In this document: piece by piece, positions 1 through 10,655 of the stretch
How the letters are laid out: each line of letters opens with the position of its first letter
Numbering within the stretch: position 1 is the first letter of the stretch
Assembly (NCBI GenBank): GCA_022702705.1
Contig: CM040425.1
Location: 9,786,004 to 9,850,003, forward strand
Direction of reading: 5' to 3'
DNA length: 64,000 nt
Source of the DNA: Papilionanthe hookeriana x Papilionanthe teres
Taxonomy: Eukaryota > Streptophyta > Magnoliopsida > Asparagales > Orchidaceae
Translations under genes and position numbers: made by a program
The notes under the pieces: model-generated
Told to the model about the DNA's origin: nothing
The model's input: the letters and a program-made list of their open reading frames with translations, nothing else
Databases searched by the model: none

Positions 1-632
1 AATTATGCAAAGTTTATGAACGATATTCTTAAAAAGAAAACAAAGTTTAAAGACATCGAGACTGTTGCACTTAGCAGTGAGTGTAGTGCAATTATTCAGA
101 AGGAGCTTCCTGAAAAACTTGAAGACCTAGGTAGTTTCACTATCCCATGTACTATAGGTGAGAAATTTTTCGGAAGAGCTTTATGTGATCTTGGAGCTAG
201 TATTAATCTTATGCCTTTATTAACTTTCAAAGGATTGGGAATAGGAGAAATTTCCCTACATCTGTGACTCTTTAACTAGCTGATCGTTCTATCACATATC
301 CTATAGGAGTTGTGGAAGATGTATTAGTAAAGGTGGATAAATTTATCTTTCTTGTGGACTTTATTGTACTAGATCTGGAGGAAGATAAAGAAAATCCAAT
401 TATTTTGGGAAGACCATTCCTTGCTACTGGGAGAGCTATGATTAATGTTCAAAAAGGAGAATTAACTATGAGAGTTAATGACCAAGAGGTAACTTTCAAT
501 ATTCTGAAATCTACGAAATACCCTTCAGCTAAAAAAGATGTTGAGTGCTTTCGAATGAAAATCTGCGATTATTTGAGAGAAGGTCATTCTAAAGAAGTAT
601 TTGAAGAAAATGTGGAATGTGAGGATGAATGA
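1..632 (+). pseudogene. Athila-A gag end and aspartic protease
   Basis: The first codons read Tyr-Ala-Lys-Phe-Met, the usual Athila gag/protease linker. The protease active site is CDLGASINLMP at about 183-213, where Asp-Leu-Gly replaces the Asp-Ser/Thr-Gly of other retropepsins, as is common in Athila. The distal protease signature ILGRPFLATGRAMINVQKG follows at 391-447. A stop at 265-267 and a shift into another frame near 270 break the gene, and a further stop occurs at 630-632. The product would process the Gag-Pol polyprotein in the virus-like particle. The homologous protease of Athila-B lies on the other strand at 20000-20540. Confidence 0.88.
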
Positions 633-1924
633 GAAATTAAAATGAAGATGATTTTGATGATGTGATAAATGAAAAGTTAGAATTTATTCAAGAAAAATTT
701 GAAAGATTGAATACTATGGAAAATGGAGATCAAAGTTTAATTTCATCTATCATTAAACCCCCTGAACTTGAGCTAAAAATTCTCCCTAATCATCCAATGT
801 ACAAGTTCTTAGGAGAATCATCTACTTTACCAGTCATTGTATCTTCAATTTTAAATGAATATCAAGAACAAAAATTATTAGACACCCTAAAAAGATACAA
901 AAAGTCCTTTTGTTGGTCCATAGCTGATATTAAAGGAATCAATCCATTGATCTATATGCACAAAATTTTTTTGGATGAACAACACAAACCTAGAGTTGAA
1001 CCACAAAGGAGACTGAACCCAATAATGAAAGAAGTGGTTAAAAAAGAGAATTTAAAATGGTTACATGCTGGAATTATATATTCTATTTTTGATAGTGTTT
1101 GGGTAAGCCCAATTCATTGTGTTCCTAAGGAAGGAGGAGTTACTGTTGATGTAAATGATCAAAATGAAATTATACCGACAAGACAGGTCACTGGTTGGAA
1201 AATATGTATTGATTATAGAAAATTAAATGCTGCAACTAGAAAAGATCACTTTCCTTTACCATTTTTAGACCAAATGCTAGACAAAATTGTTGGACACAAG
1301 TACTATTGCTTTCTAGATGGATATACCGGTTATCACCAAATACCTATTCTCCTGAGGATCAAGAGAAGACTACATTTACTAGCCCTTATGCAACTTTTGC
1401 TTTTAGAAGGATGCTCTTTAGATTATGTAATGCAACTGCAACATTTCAAAGATGTATGACATCCATACTTAGCAAATTAATTGATGATGGAATAGAAGTG
1501 TTTATGGATGATTTCTCAGTATTTGGAGATTCATTTGATGCATGCCTATGCAACTTAGAAAAAGTTTTAGAGGTATGAGAAAGAACAAATTTAGTCCTAA
1601 ACTGAAAAAAGTGTCAATTTATGGTTGCAGGAGGAATTGTACTTGGGCATAAAATATCTGAATATGGTATGGAAGTAGATCCCGCGAAGATTCAAATTAT
1701 AGAAAAATTACCACCTCCAACAACTGTGAGAGGGGTAAGAAGCTTTTTAGGGCATGTAGGATTCTACAGGTGATATATTAAAGACTTTTAAACAATTACT
1801 ATGCCTCTATACCAACTTTTGGAAAAAGATAGAAAGTTTGATTTTATCGATGAATGCTTAAAAGCTTTTGATCTATTAAAGAAAAAATTAATCGCTGCAC
1901 CTATAATAGTTTCACTTGACTGGG
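633..1924 (+). pseudogene. Athila-A reverse transcriptase (interrupted)
   Basis: After an acidic linker (PELELKILPNHPMYKFLGES, about 750-815) comes a Ty3/gypsy RT. Visible motifs are VEPQRRLNPIMKEVVKKE (about 990-1044), WKICIDYRKLNAATRKDHF (about 1198-1252), FLDGYTGYHQIP (about 1312-1347) and the catalytic FMDDF (about 1501-1515). A frameshift near 1350 separates the palm halves, TGA codons at 1576-1578 and about 1600 interrupt the thumb, and more stops occur near 1770-1790. The reading ends at 1924-1929 where Athila-B is inserted; RNase H continues at 58324. The FMDDF pair of aspartates is intact here but is FMDVF in Athila-B. Confidence 0.9.
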
Positions 1925-1929
1925 GAAAC
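1925..1929. repeat. Target-site duplication GAAAC (left) of Athila-B
   Basis: GAAAC stands directly before the TG of the Athila-B 3' LTR and recurs at 58319-58323 directly after its other LTR. Removing one copy together with 1930-58318 rejoins the Athila-A pol reading (Asp-Trp-Gly-Lys... to Leu-Phe-Glu-Leu-Met). Confidence 0.88.
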
Positions 1930-2376
1930 TGGTGCAACTTTTTTAATTTAAAAAAATTAATGAACTCGGATTTAGATTTATATATTGATTTAAATGACAA
2001 TGAGTCACACAATTAACGCAAGTATACGCATCGCTCATGTAATACAGGGCTCTAGTGGAGTCCTAGAATATCGATCCCACAGGGAGGCTTTACTTTTATA
2101 ACATAGCATAGAAATCTATTATCAAATCACAGCACAATTGCAATTGGTTTAATTTTAGATGTAAAAACAAACAAGTTCAGTTACTATATCTACCAAAGCA
2201 CGATCTAAACTCTAACATGTTAAACTAATAAAAAACTAAATTTATAACAAAGTTCAGTTGTAAGAAAGAGTCTTCCTCTTTTCCATTCATAATGTGATGA
2301 TTATTGTGACACAGATCAATGATGCAAATTTATTATTCCAAATAGGAACATTCCTATTCTTTACCCATATTTCATC
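1930..2376 (-). repeat. Athila-B 3' LTR, distal piece
   Basis: This piece aligns base for base with 56688-57134, for example the shared run around the phrase TAATACAGGGCTCTAGTGG (near 2040 and 56800). It is the R/U5 side of the 3' LTR, cut at 2376 by the solo LTR S1; the rest resumes at 9757. Together the two pieces are 1633 bp, against 1631 bp for the uninterrupted 5' LTR. Confidence 0.9.
2372..2376. repeat. Target-site duplication TCATC (left) of S1
   Basis: TCATC precedes the TGTTGACC start of S1 and is repeated at 9752-9756 after its CA end. The Athila-B 5' LTR at 57130-57140 has a single uninterrupted version of this site. Confidence 0.85.
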
Positions 2377-4747
2377 TGTTGACCTCATTTTTTATGAGGT
2401 CTTTTCTCTTCTCTCTCCTTAGTACTTAAGATCTAGCCTTAGGCTTTTCCTTTGACTAATCTTAGAGGACTAGAAGTGAAAGCCACCCCTTTAGAAGTTC
2501 AAACACCTCTTGACTCCCTGCAAACCCCACAAGCTTGATTGTAGAGCCCTAATCACCTAGAGGGTTGAAACCAAATGTGGAGGTTTAAAGGATGAGTTCC
2601 CTATAGGACTTCTTGGCCTTAGGAATACCCTAGATGGCCTGGTCTGGTGAGGATTGACTTGCACATACACTACACACTCACAGACATTCCAAGTCCCAAA
2701 ACCACACTCTCACCCAACTTGACTTCCTGACTCATGTAGGTAATTCACATGGATGGTCCTTAACCCCTAAGCCCCTAGCTAAGAGGGTTAGGAACAACAT
2801 AGTGAATGCCTTAAATGAGTCCTCTCATGGCTCATATGGGTTTAATATGGCTTCATGGCTCAACTAAAGTGATCCAATTCTACTCAAATATGATCAATCT
2901 TCATTTTTCCAAAATTTCAATTTTTGACCCCCGGGGCCCTACACCTACTAAACATACCAAAAGCCCTTGAAATTACCCAAAATTTACAAAATCACCTAAA
3001 TTACCCAAAATTCCTCAAAATCAATCCTAAACATTTCCCCCCACTCCAATTGATCATCCATATCCAAAAATACCAAAAATTCCAAAAGTACCCCCCAATA
3101 CCATCCAAATACCCAAAATACCCTTCTTAGTCCAAAAATCCAAAAATTCAGAAATTCTCAAAAAATTCCAAAAAATTCCAAATATTCCTAATTCTATTTT
3201 GTTCAACTACACCCTGGGCCAATTTTGCCAATTTACCCCACTTTTAACAAAACCCCAAATTTGACCCATTTTAAACCTAAGTGAACCCAATGTCAAACCA
3301 AAGCACCCCAATTGACCTCAATTTTGGTCCAATTCAATTCCAAACTTCAACTCAACATCCCCAATATCAATTTAGACCAAATACAAGTCCAATTTGATTG
3401 ACATTTGGTTCTAATTTCAATTTGAAGCTTAAGGCCCAATTTTGGCCCATGACCTAAACCTAACTCAAACCTATCCAATTCAAGTACAATTGGCCCCAAA
3501 TCTTTTCTAAAGCCTTCCTAACACCCCCATAAACAAAACACTAACTTGATTTGCCAAAAATTTGAACCTAAACTCCACCCAAACTTAACCTAAAACCAAA
3601 ATCCCTTAAATTGACCTAAGCCCAAACCTAACTCAAATGGGCTCAAATCCCAAAATCAAAGCCCAACCAAAGTTGAAAACTCTTTGTGACATTCCCATAA
3701 ACATTTCTCAACATTAATTTTACATCAAATCCAACTTTAGCCCAACCTTAGCCCAAGTTAACCCAATTTGACCCACTTTGGCCCCTTTACCAAAAGTCCC
3801 AAATTAAACCCAATTCAACTCCAAATTATTCCAAACCAATTCCAAATCATCCATGACACATCCCTAAACTAAACCCAACACTTGTTTGGCCCAAACCTTT
3901 ACCAAAATTCCATCCCAAAAGACCATCCTAAAATCCAAAATCTCACTTCTCTAAACCATTTTAAAAGCCCATCTTCACTAAATTTCAAAGGCCCAAACTT
4001 CATGCTGAAGCCCATATGACATTCTTTTCATCACCCCATTATTTGATATCATCCATTAATTCCTAAATCAATCATCAAATAATCCTAAATTAGGCCTCAT
4101 GCCAAAATCACCCATAAATCCCAAAAATTCAAAACCTTCTTTCATGTAAATGACCAAGCTTTGTCCCAAGCCACATGGAGCCATGAGCAAGCCATGTACA
4201 AGCCATATGAAGCCATGGAAGGTTTGACATATGACCAAGCCATTAATGGCAAAAGGAGGGCCCCCTTTCTTAATACTTCATTAAGCCTTTTTAACTATAA
4301 CCATGTCACACACTAAACCAAGTTTAGCCACCTCACCATGGATGGAGACTTCACCACTCCATGGCAGCTGACCCAACTGATTCCCCTGGCCTAAAATCAG
4401 ACCATGGGAAGGTGAACCAAGCCCAAATACATGGGTTGACCAAATTGAACCCAAAATGAGCCTCTCCCCATTCCATTTCAATTCAGCCCCTTTACACATG
4501 TAAACCTCCAATTGCTTGCACCAAAACCCAGCCCTGACCTCACTGGTCAAGATGGTGACCCATGCCTGGCTGGTCAGCCACCATGCCACCAGAAAACACC
4601 ATGGCCGAGAGCTCCATGTGAGCCAAACTTTTCAATTCTCCATTGCTGACTTATCTCAACCCAATTGAACACCATGGCTGTTGTTCTCTTGTATGGAGCA
4701 GCTGATCCCAAGCCCTAACTCCCCCTGTGAGGCCCTCCAGCCATGCC

Positions 4748-4755
4748 TATTTAAA
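4748..4755 (+). promoter_or_regulatory. Candidate TATA box in S1
   Basis: TATTTAAA followed by CACCACCTC is kept at the same place in S2 (32400-32407) and the 3' LTR of G (25346-25353, - strand); the 5' LTR of G has GATTTAAA (52492-52499). If it is the true promoter, U3 is about 2.4 kb and the transcribed leader within the LTR about 5 kb. This is inferred from the motif only. Confidence 0.5.
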
Positions 4756-5349
4756 CACCACCTCTTCTCGGCCATGAAAGGTGCTGAACCAAAACTTAAC
4801 AAAACTCTACCAAAATTGCTCCAAGACCCTCTCCCAACCTAGAGCAATTGATTCCTAGTGTCCATTTGCCCTAATCCCCATTAACAGAGCCCAATTTCTC
4901 AGTCGAAAATCCACCCAAAAACCAGGACACTTCACCACAGCTGAGCCAATCCCGAAATTGATTGACTCTACACCTTCACCGTACCAAGAGGAGAAGTTCC
5001 CTAGCAAAAGCCCCCTCACTGGGCTAGCCATTGCTTCCGACCTCCAAGCTTTATGATCGGCCTTGGTCACTTTTGTACCTAAGCATTTCCCCAGAGCAAG
5101 AGACTTCATCTGGAGCTTACTTGGACTCAATCGAAGGTGAAACAACCCTAAGATTGAAGCTTCACTTCTCTGAGCAAAGGTATGAACTCACTCTTCCTCC
5201 AGAGCTTCTGGAGGTTCTCCATTTTGTTTGAGTCGATTTCAATGCATGTTTACCGTATGGATGTGTTCAGCTCTTCAAGACGAATCCATAGAGCATAAGA
5301 ACACAAAAATTCGTTGAGAATCGAGTGAGTTCTTAGGGTTTTAGTGTGG

Positions 5350-5560
5350 AAGGTCATGGGTGCACACCAGTCATAGACGATAACCAGGAGCCCTTAGATC
5401 GCACGTGTATCGAGCGGACGGTCGACATTAAGCCGGACAGCGCAATGGTACATGAACCGCAGGCCCCTGGAGCGCTGAGTCGGATGGCGGCGTTGAATAG
5501 GAATGCGCCGCGTGGGCTTTTGGGGCTGCCGAGGATTGCGTGGCGTCGTGTGGATAAGTA
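5350..5560 (+). other. CpG-rich block in S1
   Basis: This GC-rich stretch holds many CG dinucleotides (for example ATCGAGCGGACGGTCGAC near 5410) inside an otherwise very AT-rich LTR. It recurs in S2 (about 32990-33210) and both LTRs of G (24545-24765, 51700-51915). It lies 0.6-0.8 kb downstream of the conserved TATA motif. The short open frame through it (5346-5561) is not conserved between copies, so I read the block as regulatory or structural. Confidence 0.5.
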
Positions 5561-5809
5561 GAAAAATAAGGTTATTTTCTATTTATTTAAATACCAGAAC
5601 TTCAAAAATTCATATCTTTGCATAGAAAAATCACAAAATAAAATAAAAATACCCTCTTGCTCTGGGAACATAGGAGAATAATGTGGAAAAGAAATCAAAT
5701 TAATTTGATGAATACTTTATTTTTAATAATTTATTTACTATTTCCAATGTTTTGATTCTCCATTTGCATAGAAAATTCACCATAGCATGAGACCATAGGG
5801 CTTTTGAAC

Positions 5810-5853
5810 CCTCTGATCTTGGGAACATTCCCTGAATTTTTCAAGATCAGAGG
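5810..5853 (+). other. Inverted repeat (hairpin) in S1
   Basis: CCTCTGATCTTG at 5810-5821 and CAAGATCAGAGG at 5842-5853 are exact reverse complements of 12 bases around a 20-base loop. The equivalent in S2 is 33460-33473 with 33492-33505 (14-base arms, one mismatch). The copies in G near 24250-24290 pair less well. Confidence 0.6.
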
Positions 5854-7316
5854 CCATCTCTGTGAAAAGTTATTGAATTTTCAATTTCATGTCACTGTTT
5901 TAGGTATTTTAATATTAATAATTAGCATGTTGTGAAATAAATTCTAGGAAAATTTGGTGATGTTCCTTAGGACCAGAGGACCCTAGGAAAAATATATTTT
6001 GAGTTAATTCATTCATAATAACCTTCATTGGCCTAAACCCCCAAAATTGAATTTGAATTACTTAAGGTTAACCACACATTAAATTGGCTTGAAAACAACT
6101 CTCCACTGATCTTTAGAATCAGAGAGACCTCACATAAAAATTTGAAATCAATTGACTTGATTAACCCTATCAAATGGATTAATTAAGTATCATAAGCAAA
6201 ATGGAACTTTAAAAATTCATAACTCCAAAAATACTTTTCAAAAATTCACAAAAATGGTTTTGAGGCTTCTTTGATACCAGGGGAGTTTAGGAAAATTAAA
6301 ATTGGAATTTTCTAAAAAAGTTGATTTTTCATATTATTTTAATATTTTAATAATTAAAAAATAATAAAAATCATAAAAATATTAAAAATCATGAAAATGT
6401 CACATTTTGATTCCTAATCACTTAAGAATAAACCAAATATTTTTCCTAAGTCCCTAGGGTAAGATATTGATTTTTAAAGGCTTAATGTAATTTTTAATAT
6501 TAAAAAATGAGTTTTTAACCTTTTTCACTAAAATAATTCCAATAAATCAAAGAAAAAATCAGAAAATTATAAAATTTATTTCTCTGAACTCCTTGAGGTC
6601 AGATAGATTTAAGAAAAATATAAAATCTTTTTTTCAACTTTAATTTTATTTTATAATTAATTAATACTCTAAAACTCAAAATAATTATAATAAATAAAAT
6701 ATAATTAAAAAAATTACCAAAATTGGTCCAAATGGTCCGCTGGTCATTAGGAACATCCCATAATTTTCTTAAGGATAGAAACCTTTCCTTGGTCATATTG
6801 TTGAATTTTCTTTGAAAAAACCCCTCTTTTCTACTAAAAATAATTATATAAACAAATTAAATTCAGAAAATTCACATTTTCTCCTCTAATGTCTTAATAG
6901 ACATGTGAGTGAGGTGACATAAAAATTTTAAATTCATTTGAGCTCAATTTAATGAGTTATGAAATAAATAAGCTTAAAAGGGCATAAAGGTAATTAAAAA
7001 TTTTAACCCTTAATTAAAACTTTAGGTTTAATCGAAATGGGGGGGTAAAATATTTGATTTTAACTTTTTTTTTGGATGATTGAAACTTAGGAAAATTAAG
7101 GGGTAGAAACCCATTAAAAATTTTGAAAATATCAAAAATGAAATTTTAATTAATTAAATAATTTAAATTTTGGAAAGAATATATTTAAATTTGGATCATT
7201 AAAATAGGGATATTATTAAGAGGATATTTATTTTTTATTTTAAAAATCCCTAAATAAGTCACTTTAACAATACTTAATTCTTAATAAAAAATTATAATAA
7301 CAATCTAAATTGATAA

Positions 7317-7560
7317 TTAAAACTAACAATTAAATTAAATTAAAACTAAAATTAAATTAAATTAAATTAAAACTAAAATTAAATTAAATTAAATTAAATT
7401 AAATTAAATTAAATTAAATTAAAATAAAATAAAATAAAATTAAATTAAAATTAAATTAAATTAAAATTAAATTAAATTAAAATTAACTTGAATTAAAAAT
7501 TAAATAAATTTAAATCAAATTAAAATTAAAAATTAAATTAAAATCAATTTAAAATTAAAT
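7317..7560 (+). repeat. (TTAAA)n pentanucleotide array in S1
   Basis: Many near-perfect copies of AAATT/TTAAA form this simple-sequence tract. S2 (about 35040-35325) and P (about 62815-63140) carry longer or comparable tracts at the same LTR position. Both LTRs of G have only scattered units there. Confidence 0.85.
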
Positions 7561-8210
7561 TAAAATCAAATTGAATTAAAATCATTTAACAACAAACCTA
7601 AATGAAATCATTAAGAATTAAATCTAAAATAATCTGAACACTATTCCAAACTTAAAATTATTAATTAAAACCTCATTATTAAATTAAAACACTTTAAACC
7701 ATTAACTCAAACTTTAAATTAAGAATAATTAAAATTCTCGATAGACCAACCTACCCTTAAAGGCTTTAATTATCATAACTCTTAAATAGAGTATTAAGTG
7801 AGATGTCACTTCATTCATCAAGTAATCAAAACCCATGTTCACTGAGCAAGAGACAAAGTTTAACTAAACTTCTGGATGATTAATTCACCTGTGCAACTAA
7901 TTTTACTTGGACTCAAAAATAATCCCAGAAGTATTGAAAAGATGTTTAGGACTCTTCCTAAGCACTTCCTCAATATGACAGGATGTTTTAGAAGAACAAC
8001 TAAATTTAATTGTTCTTTGATGAAGAAAATTAACCTTAAAATCAAACCAACAACCAAGACGTCATAAGAGATGACTAGTTATAGGATTAGAAATTTGGTA
8101 GACAACCAAAACCCTCCCCTTAGCTTTACCTAGGTACTTGTTGAAATATTTAAATGCCTTGACATGTGTTTTAAGTGTAGTTTGGGATGACGGGAAGACC
8201 CTCCAGGTAC

Positions 8211-8222
8211 GCTTTTATTTTA
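8211..8222 (+). promoter_or_regulatory. Conserved splice-donor-like site in S1
   Basis: CTCCAGGTACGC fits a plant 5' splice site (AG before GT). CCAGGTACGC followed by an AT-rich run is present in all five LTR copies: 35901-35910 in S2, and on the - strand 22068-22077 and 49162-49171 in G and 62252-62261 in P. Splicing is known for some Ogre elements, but use of this donor is inference. Confidence 0.4.
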
Positions 8223-8694
8223 TTGCAAGTTACTTACATGCATTGTACTTTACTTTTCTTGCATGTTAAACAGAAATGTTGCATGAAAACCAAAACCTTT
8301 AGGATAGTCCCTAAACTGAAACCAAAACTAAATTAAAAGTCATTGCAAGATAAAACTCACCGCCACAACATTCCAAAATATAAAACAACTCAAAATTTAA
8401 TCACAAACAATACAACAAAACTACAATTGCAACTAAATTAAAATGTCTCGTTGAATGATCGGGAATACCTCGGATGATGTAACCCACGTGTTGCTAACGG
8501 GATTTCACACGGTCTAAATGAAAGTGTGGAACTCATTCAGTTGAGTTTAGCAAATTCATTTGGACTAAGTGAATTCAATGAAAATAATGGTGCCGGGATG
8601 ACGGAACCATGGGATCTTAATCGGTTCTGTTTAATTAACTTTAAGATTTGTTTTAATTACAATATTAAAAAACAATTGGATTTTAAGATTTTAT

Positions 8695-8898
8695 CTAAAC
8701 CAAAACACTTCTCTCATCTCCAGATTTATGACTTCTAAAACTAAACCTCTGCAACAACAAGGAGCTTGGAGCATGGTGGGCAGCACGGCCATTGTCATCA
8801 ACAAAACTTGTAGCTACTTCAGCAAAACCTTTCTTAGAGTTAAATAACAAAGCCATGGGACTTCGAGGTAGTTTGCCTAGTGCAACATAAATCCTCAA
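8695..8898 (-). other. Antisense small open frame in S1 LTR
   Basis: On the strand opposite the LTR a frame reads RIYVALGKLPR...FVDDNGRAAHHAPSSLLLQRFSF. Related frames stay open in S2 (36389-36619, -) and both LTRs of G (21353-21550 and 48454-48645, +), but the P copy near 61520-61700 is frameshifted. I recognise no domain. The segment is half of an old tandem duplication, and changes between copies alter residues freely, so coding is doubtful. Confidence 0.3.
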
Positions 8899-9542
8899 CT
8901 ATTCATTAAGCATTTGCATGATCGTGTCATGTAAATTAAGCCCTAACCGGTCTTAGGACTCCGAGGTAGTCGTTCAGTACGACATAAGCCCTCACATCTT
9001 CGAGGCTGTTTGTATGATTGTGTCATACGAATATAAGTCCTAATTAATTAAAATTGGCAGGATTGCAACATTAAACAAACTCCCAAATTGAAGCCAAACA
9101 ATAGGATAGTTTGGAAAGTTGCCAAGATTCTTCTTGGATCCTCAGCTTCTCCTACTTCTCTTCCTTTAGACTCCTGAAATAAACTGTTCTAAATTTGATC
9201 CATTCCCTTCTGAAATTTTCAAAATCCAATCCTTTGAAAACCTTAAACTTTGAAATTCTTGAGAGCAAAACTACTTATCATTATCGAGAGTTTTTTTAAA
9301 TGATTCCCGTCATCTAAGATGTAATTAACTATAGGGACTTGCCCTTATAGGGAACTTTAAGAACCCAGGTAATATAAACACTACTTAATTTCTTTGTATT
9401 AAGCAGGGGAACTTGTCGGCTTATAAAATTGGTTCACAGACCAAACGGATGTCACAAATCTTCTAGTTTATTTAATCGAGCCCTATTATCAAGCAATGTG
9501 TCTATTCTTCGGGATAGATACACGGTTTGTGGTGCGGTGCTC

Positions 9543-9554
9543 GTTTATATAAAC
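9543..9554 (+). promoter_or_regulatory. TATA-like palindrome near the S1 3' end
   Basis: GTTTATATAAAC is a perfect 12-base palindrome about 200 bases before the LTR end. It is also found at 37248-37259 in S2, 47822-47833 in G (5' LTR) and 60879-60890 in P, and with one change at 20724-20735. It is an alternative candidate core promoter that would give a long U3 and short R/U5. Confidence 0.4.
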
Positions 9555-9751
9555 TATTTGGGATGTGAGATCGGTTTGATTTCATATCTTAAAACTTTCA
9601 AACTTAAAATTATTTTCAAAATCAAATACTACTTTCTAAATAATATATATATATATTTAAATCAAATTTAAAATCTAAAATTCTCCGACAATTTCTGTTA
9701 GGTGACCCCTTTTTTCTAAAATACAACACAAACCTAAAAATAAGCCGTACA

Positions 9752-9756
9752 TCATC
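9752..9756. repeat. Target-site duplication TCATC (right) of S1
   Basis: This matches 2372-2376 and directly follows the CA end of S1. Athila-B 3' LTR sequence resumes at 9757. Confidence 0.85.
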
Positions 9757-10558
9757 GTATAAAGAACATTGGCTAATCCTATGTTTAGTCCCAAAATCCA
9801 TGGTTAGGCTGAGAGGATACTTGTTCTCACTCTAGAGCTCCCACTACCCTTCACCTGAAGGCTAACTCTCGCTTCAATTTAACATTAGGACAAAATTGAG
9901 GATTTCAGCTTCTCACTCTGAAATCTTTAATTCTACGCCAATCAAAGTATATTTCCCTATTTATTTGCATTCAATCCCCATGAACATCACCATTCATGGA
10001 ATTTGAATGTGACCTTCACTTTTGTTGTGAAACTCATAATCCTTTCGGAACATATGTTTCCCAACAAGTTTTAACAATTCAATTGGCCAAATCAAAACGT
10101 AAATGAAGTTCTAAGTGAAAATTTCATCACAAATTCTTCATAATAAATCAACACATCATTTCCATTTCACAATATCAACACATCACATGAAAAGGAGAAA
10201 GATAAAGAAATCTACTCAAGACTCATGAGGAAAAGATGACAAAACATGGATTTCATATATAAAAACAATGTCATACAAACATAGTAAAGTAAAGACTACT
10301 TATCTCAAACTCTTCCCTAAGCCAATCTCAAGGAATTCCTTTGACTCCTCTTCTTTCTTCACAACAAAACACAATTCTTTCTTTAGAATATTAAGGAAGA
10401 AGAAATCTCTCACTTTCCCTCTCCTCTCACACTCCTTTGAAGAGAAAAACAAAAATCTAACTTCCTACACAAAATGGAAAGAACTCACTCTCTAAACTCT
10501 AATTTCTTTTCTTCTTTTCTTCTTTTCTTCCCCCCTCTGTAATGTGGCTCCAAAAGTG

Positions 10559-10566
10559 TTTAAATA
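10559..10566 (-). promoter_or_regulatory. Candidate TATA box of the Athila-B LTR
   Basis: TATTTAAA on the - strand is followed by CACTTTTGGAGCCACATT and then a GA-rich run (10501-10540). The 5' LTR has AATTTACA at the same place (57926-57933), so that copy of the promoter looks damaged. Confidence 0.5.
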
Positions 10567-10655
10567 CGGCCAAAAATGAATTCCCAAGAGTTTTCTCAAG
10601 CAACCTTTCAAAATCTGGCCAAATACATTGAATCAAGTTCAAAATTGGGATATGA

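Larger units (their letters stand above)
1..1929 (+). mobile_element. Athila-A, 5' segment (Ty3/gypsy, Athila lineage)
   Basis: This is the upstream part of an old Athila-type element on the + strand, holding protease and most of the reverse transcriptase. It stops at 1929 inside the segment that follows the RT (ending Leu-Asp-Trp-Gly), and the same polyprotein resumes at 58324 after a 56-kb insertion. GAAAC at 1925-1929 and 58319-58323 is the target duplication made by the inserted Athila-B. The LTR, PBS and most of gag of this element lie before the window. Stops and frameshifts throughout show that it is dead and the oldest layer of the nest. Confidence 0.9.
2377..9751 (+). mobile_element. 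Solo LTR S1 of the giant Ogre-like family (7375 bp)
   Basis: The sequence starts TGTTGACCTC and ends GCCGTACA, with TCATC duplications on both sides and no internal coding region, so it is a solo LTR left by recombination between the LTRs of a former full element. It matches S2 in the same orientation, and the LTRs of G (20545-27387, 47651-54889) and P (60697 on) in reverse complement. Sub-regions in order are: a G-poor CCCAA-rich stretch (2930-4140), a TATA motif (4748-4755), a CpG-rich block (5350-5560), an AT-rich hairpin-bearing tract (5600-7200), a pentanucleotide array (7317-7560), a donor-like motif (8211-8222) and a TATA-like palindrome near the end (9543-9554). Confidence 0.92.

Noticed and set aside
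4281..4589. Antisense frame of 102 codons in S1, and related frames at 25391-25588 and 32142-32363
   Set aside because: Some residues are shared (ELSAMxFSGDPGGWPA), but frames shift between copies and no domain is recognised; likely a GC-rich LTR segment that is open by chance.
5346..5561. Frame of 71 codons in the CpG-rich block of S1
   Set aside because: Not kept in S2 or G; CG-rich DNA has few stops.
6599..6796. Short frames in the AT-rich LTR tracts, including 7860-8067 and 10268-10495
   Set aside because: Under 80 codons, AT-driven composition, not conserved among LTR copies.
2377..9751. Interpreting the 7-kb repeats as a separate non-LTR or satellite family
   Set aside because: TG..CA ends, 5-bp duplications, and the same sequence as direct terminal repeats next to PBS and PPT of G show that they are LTRs.
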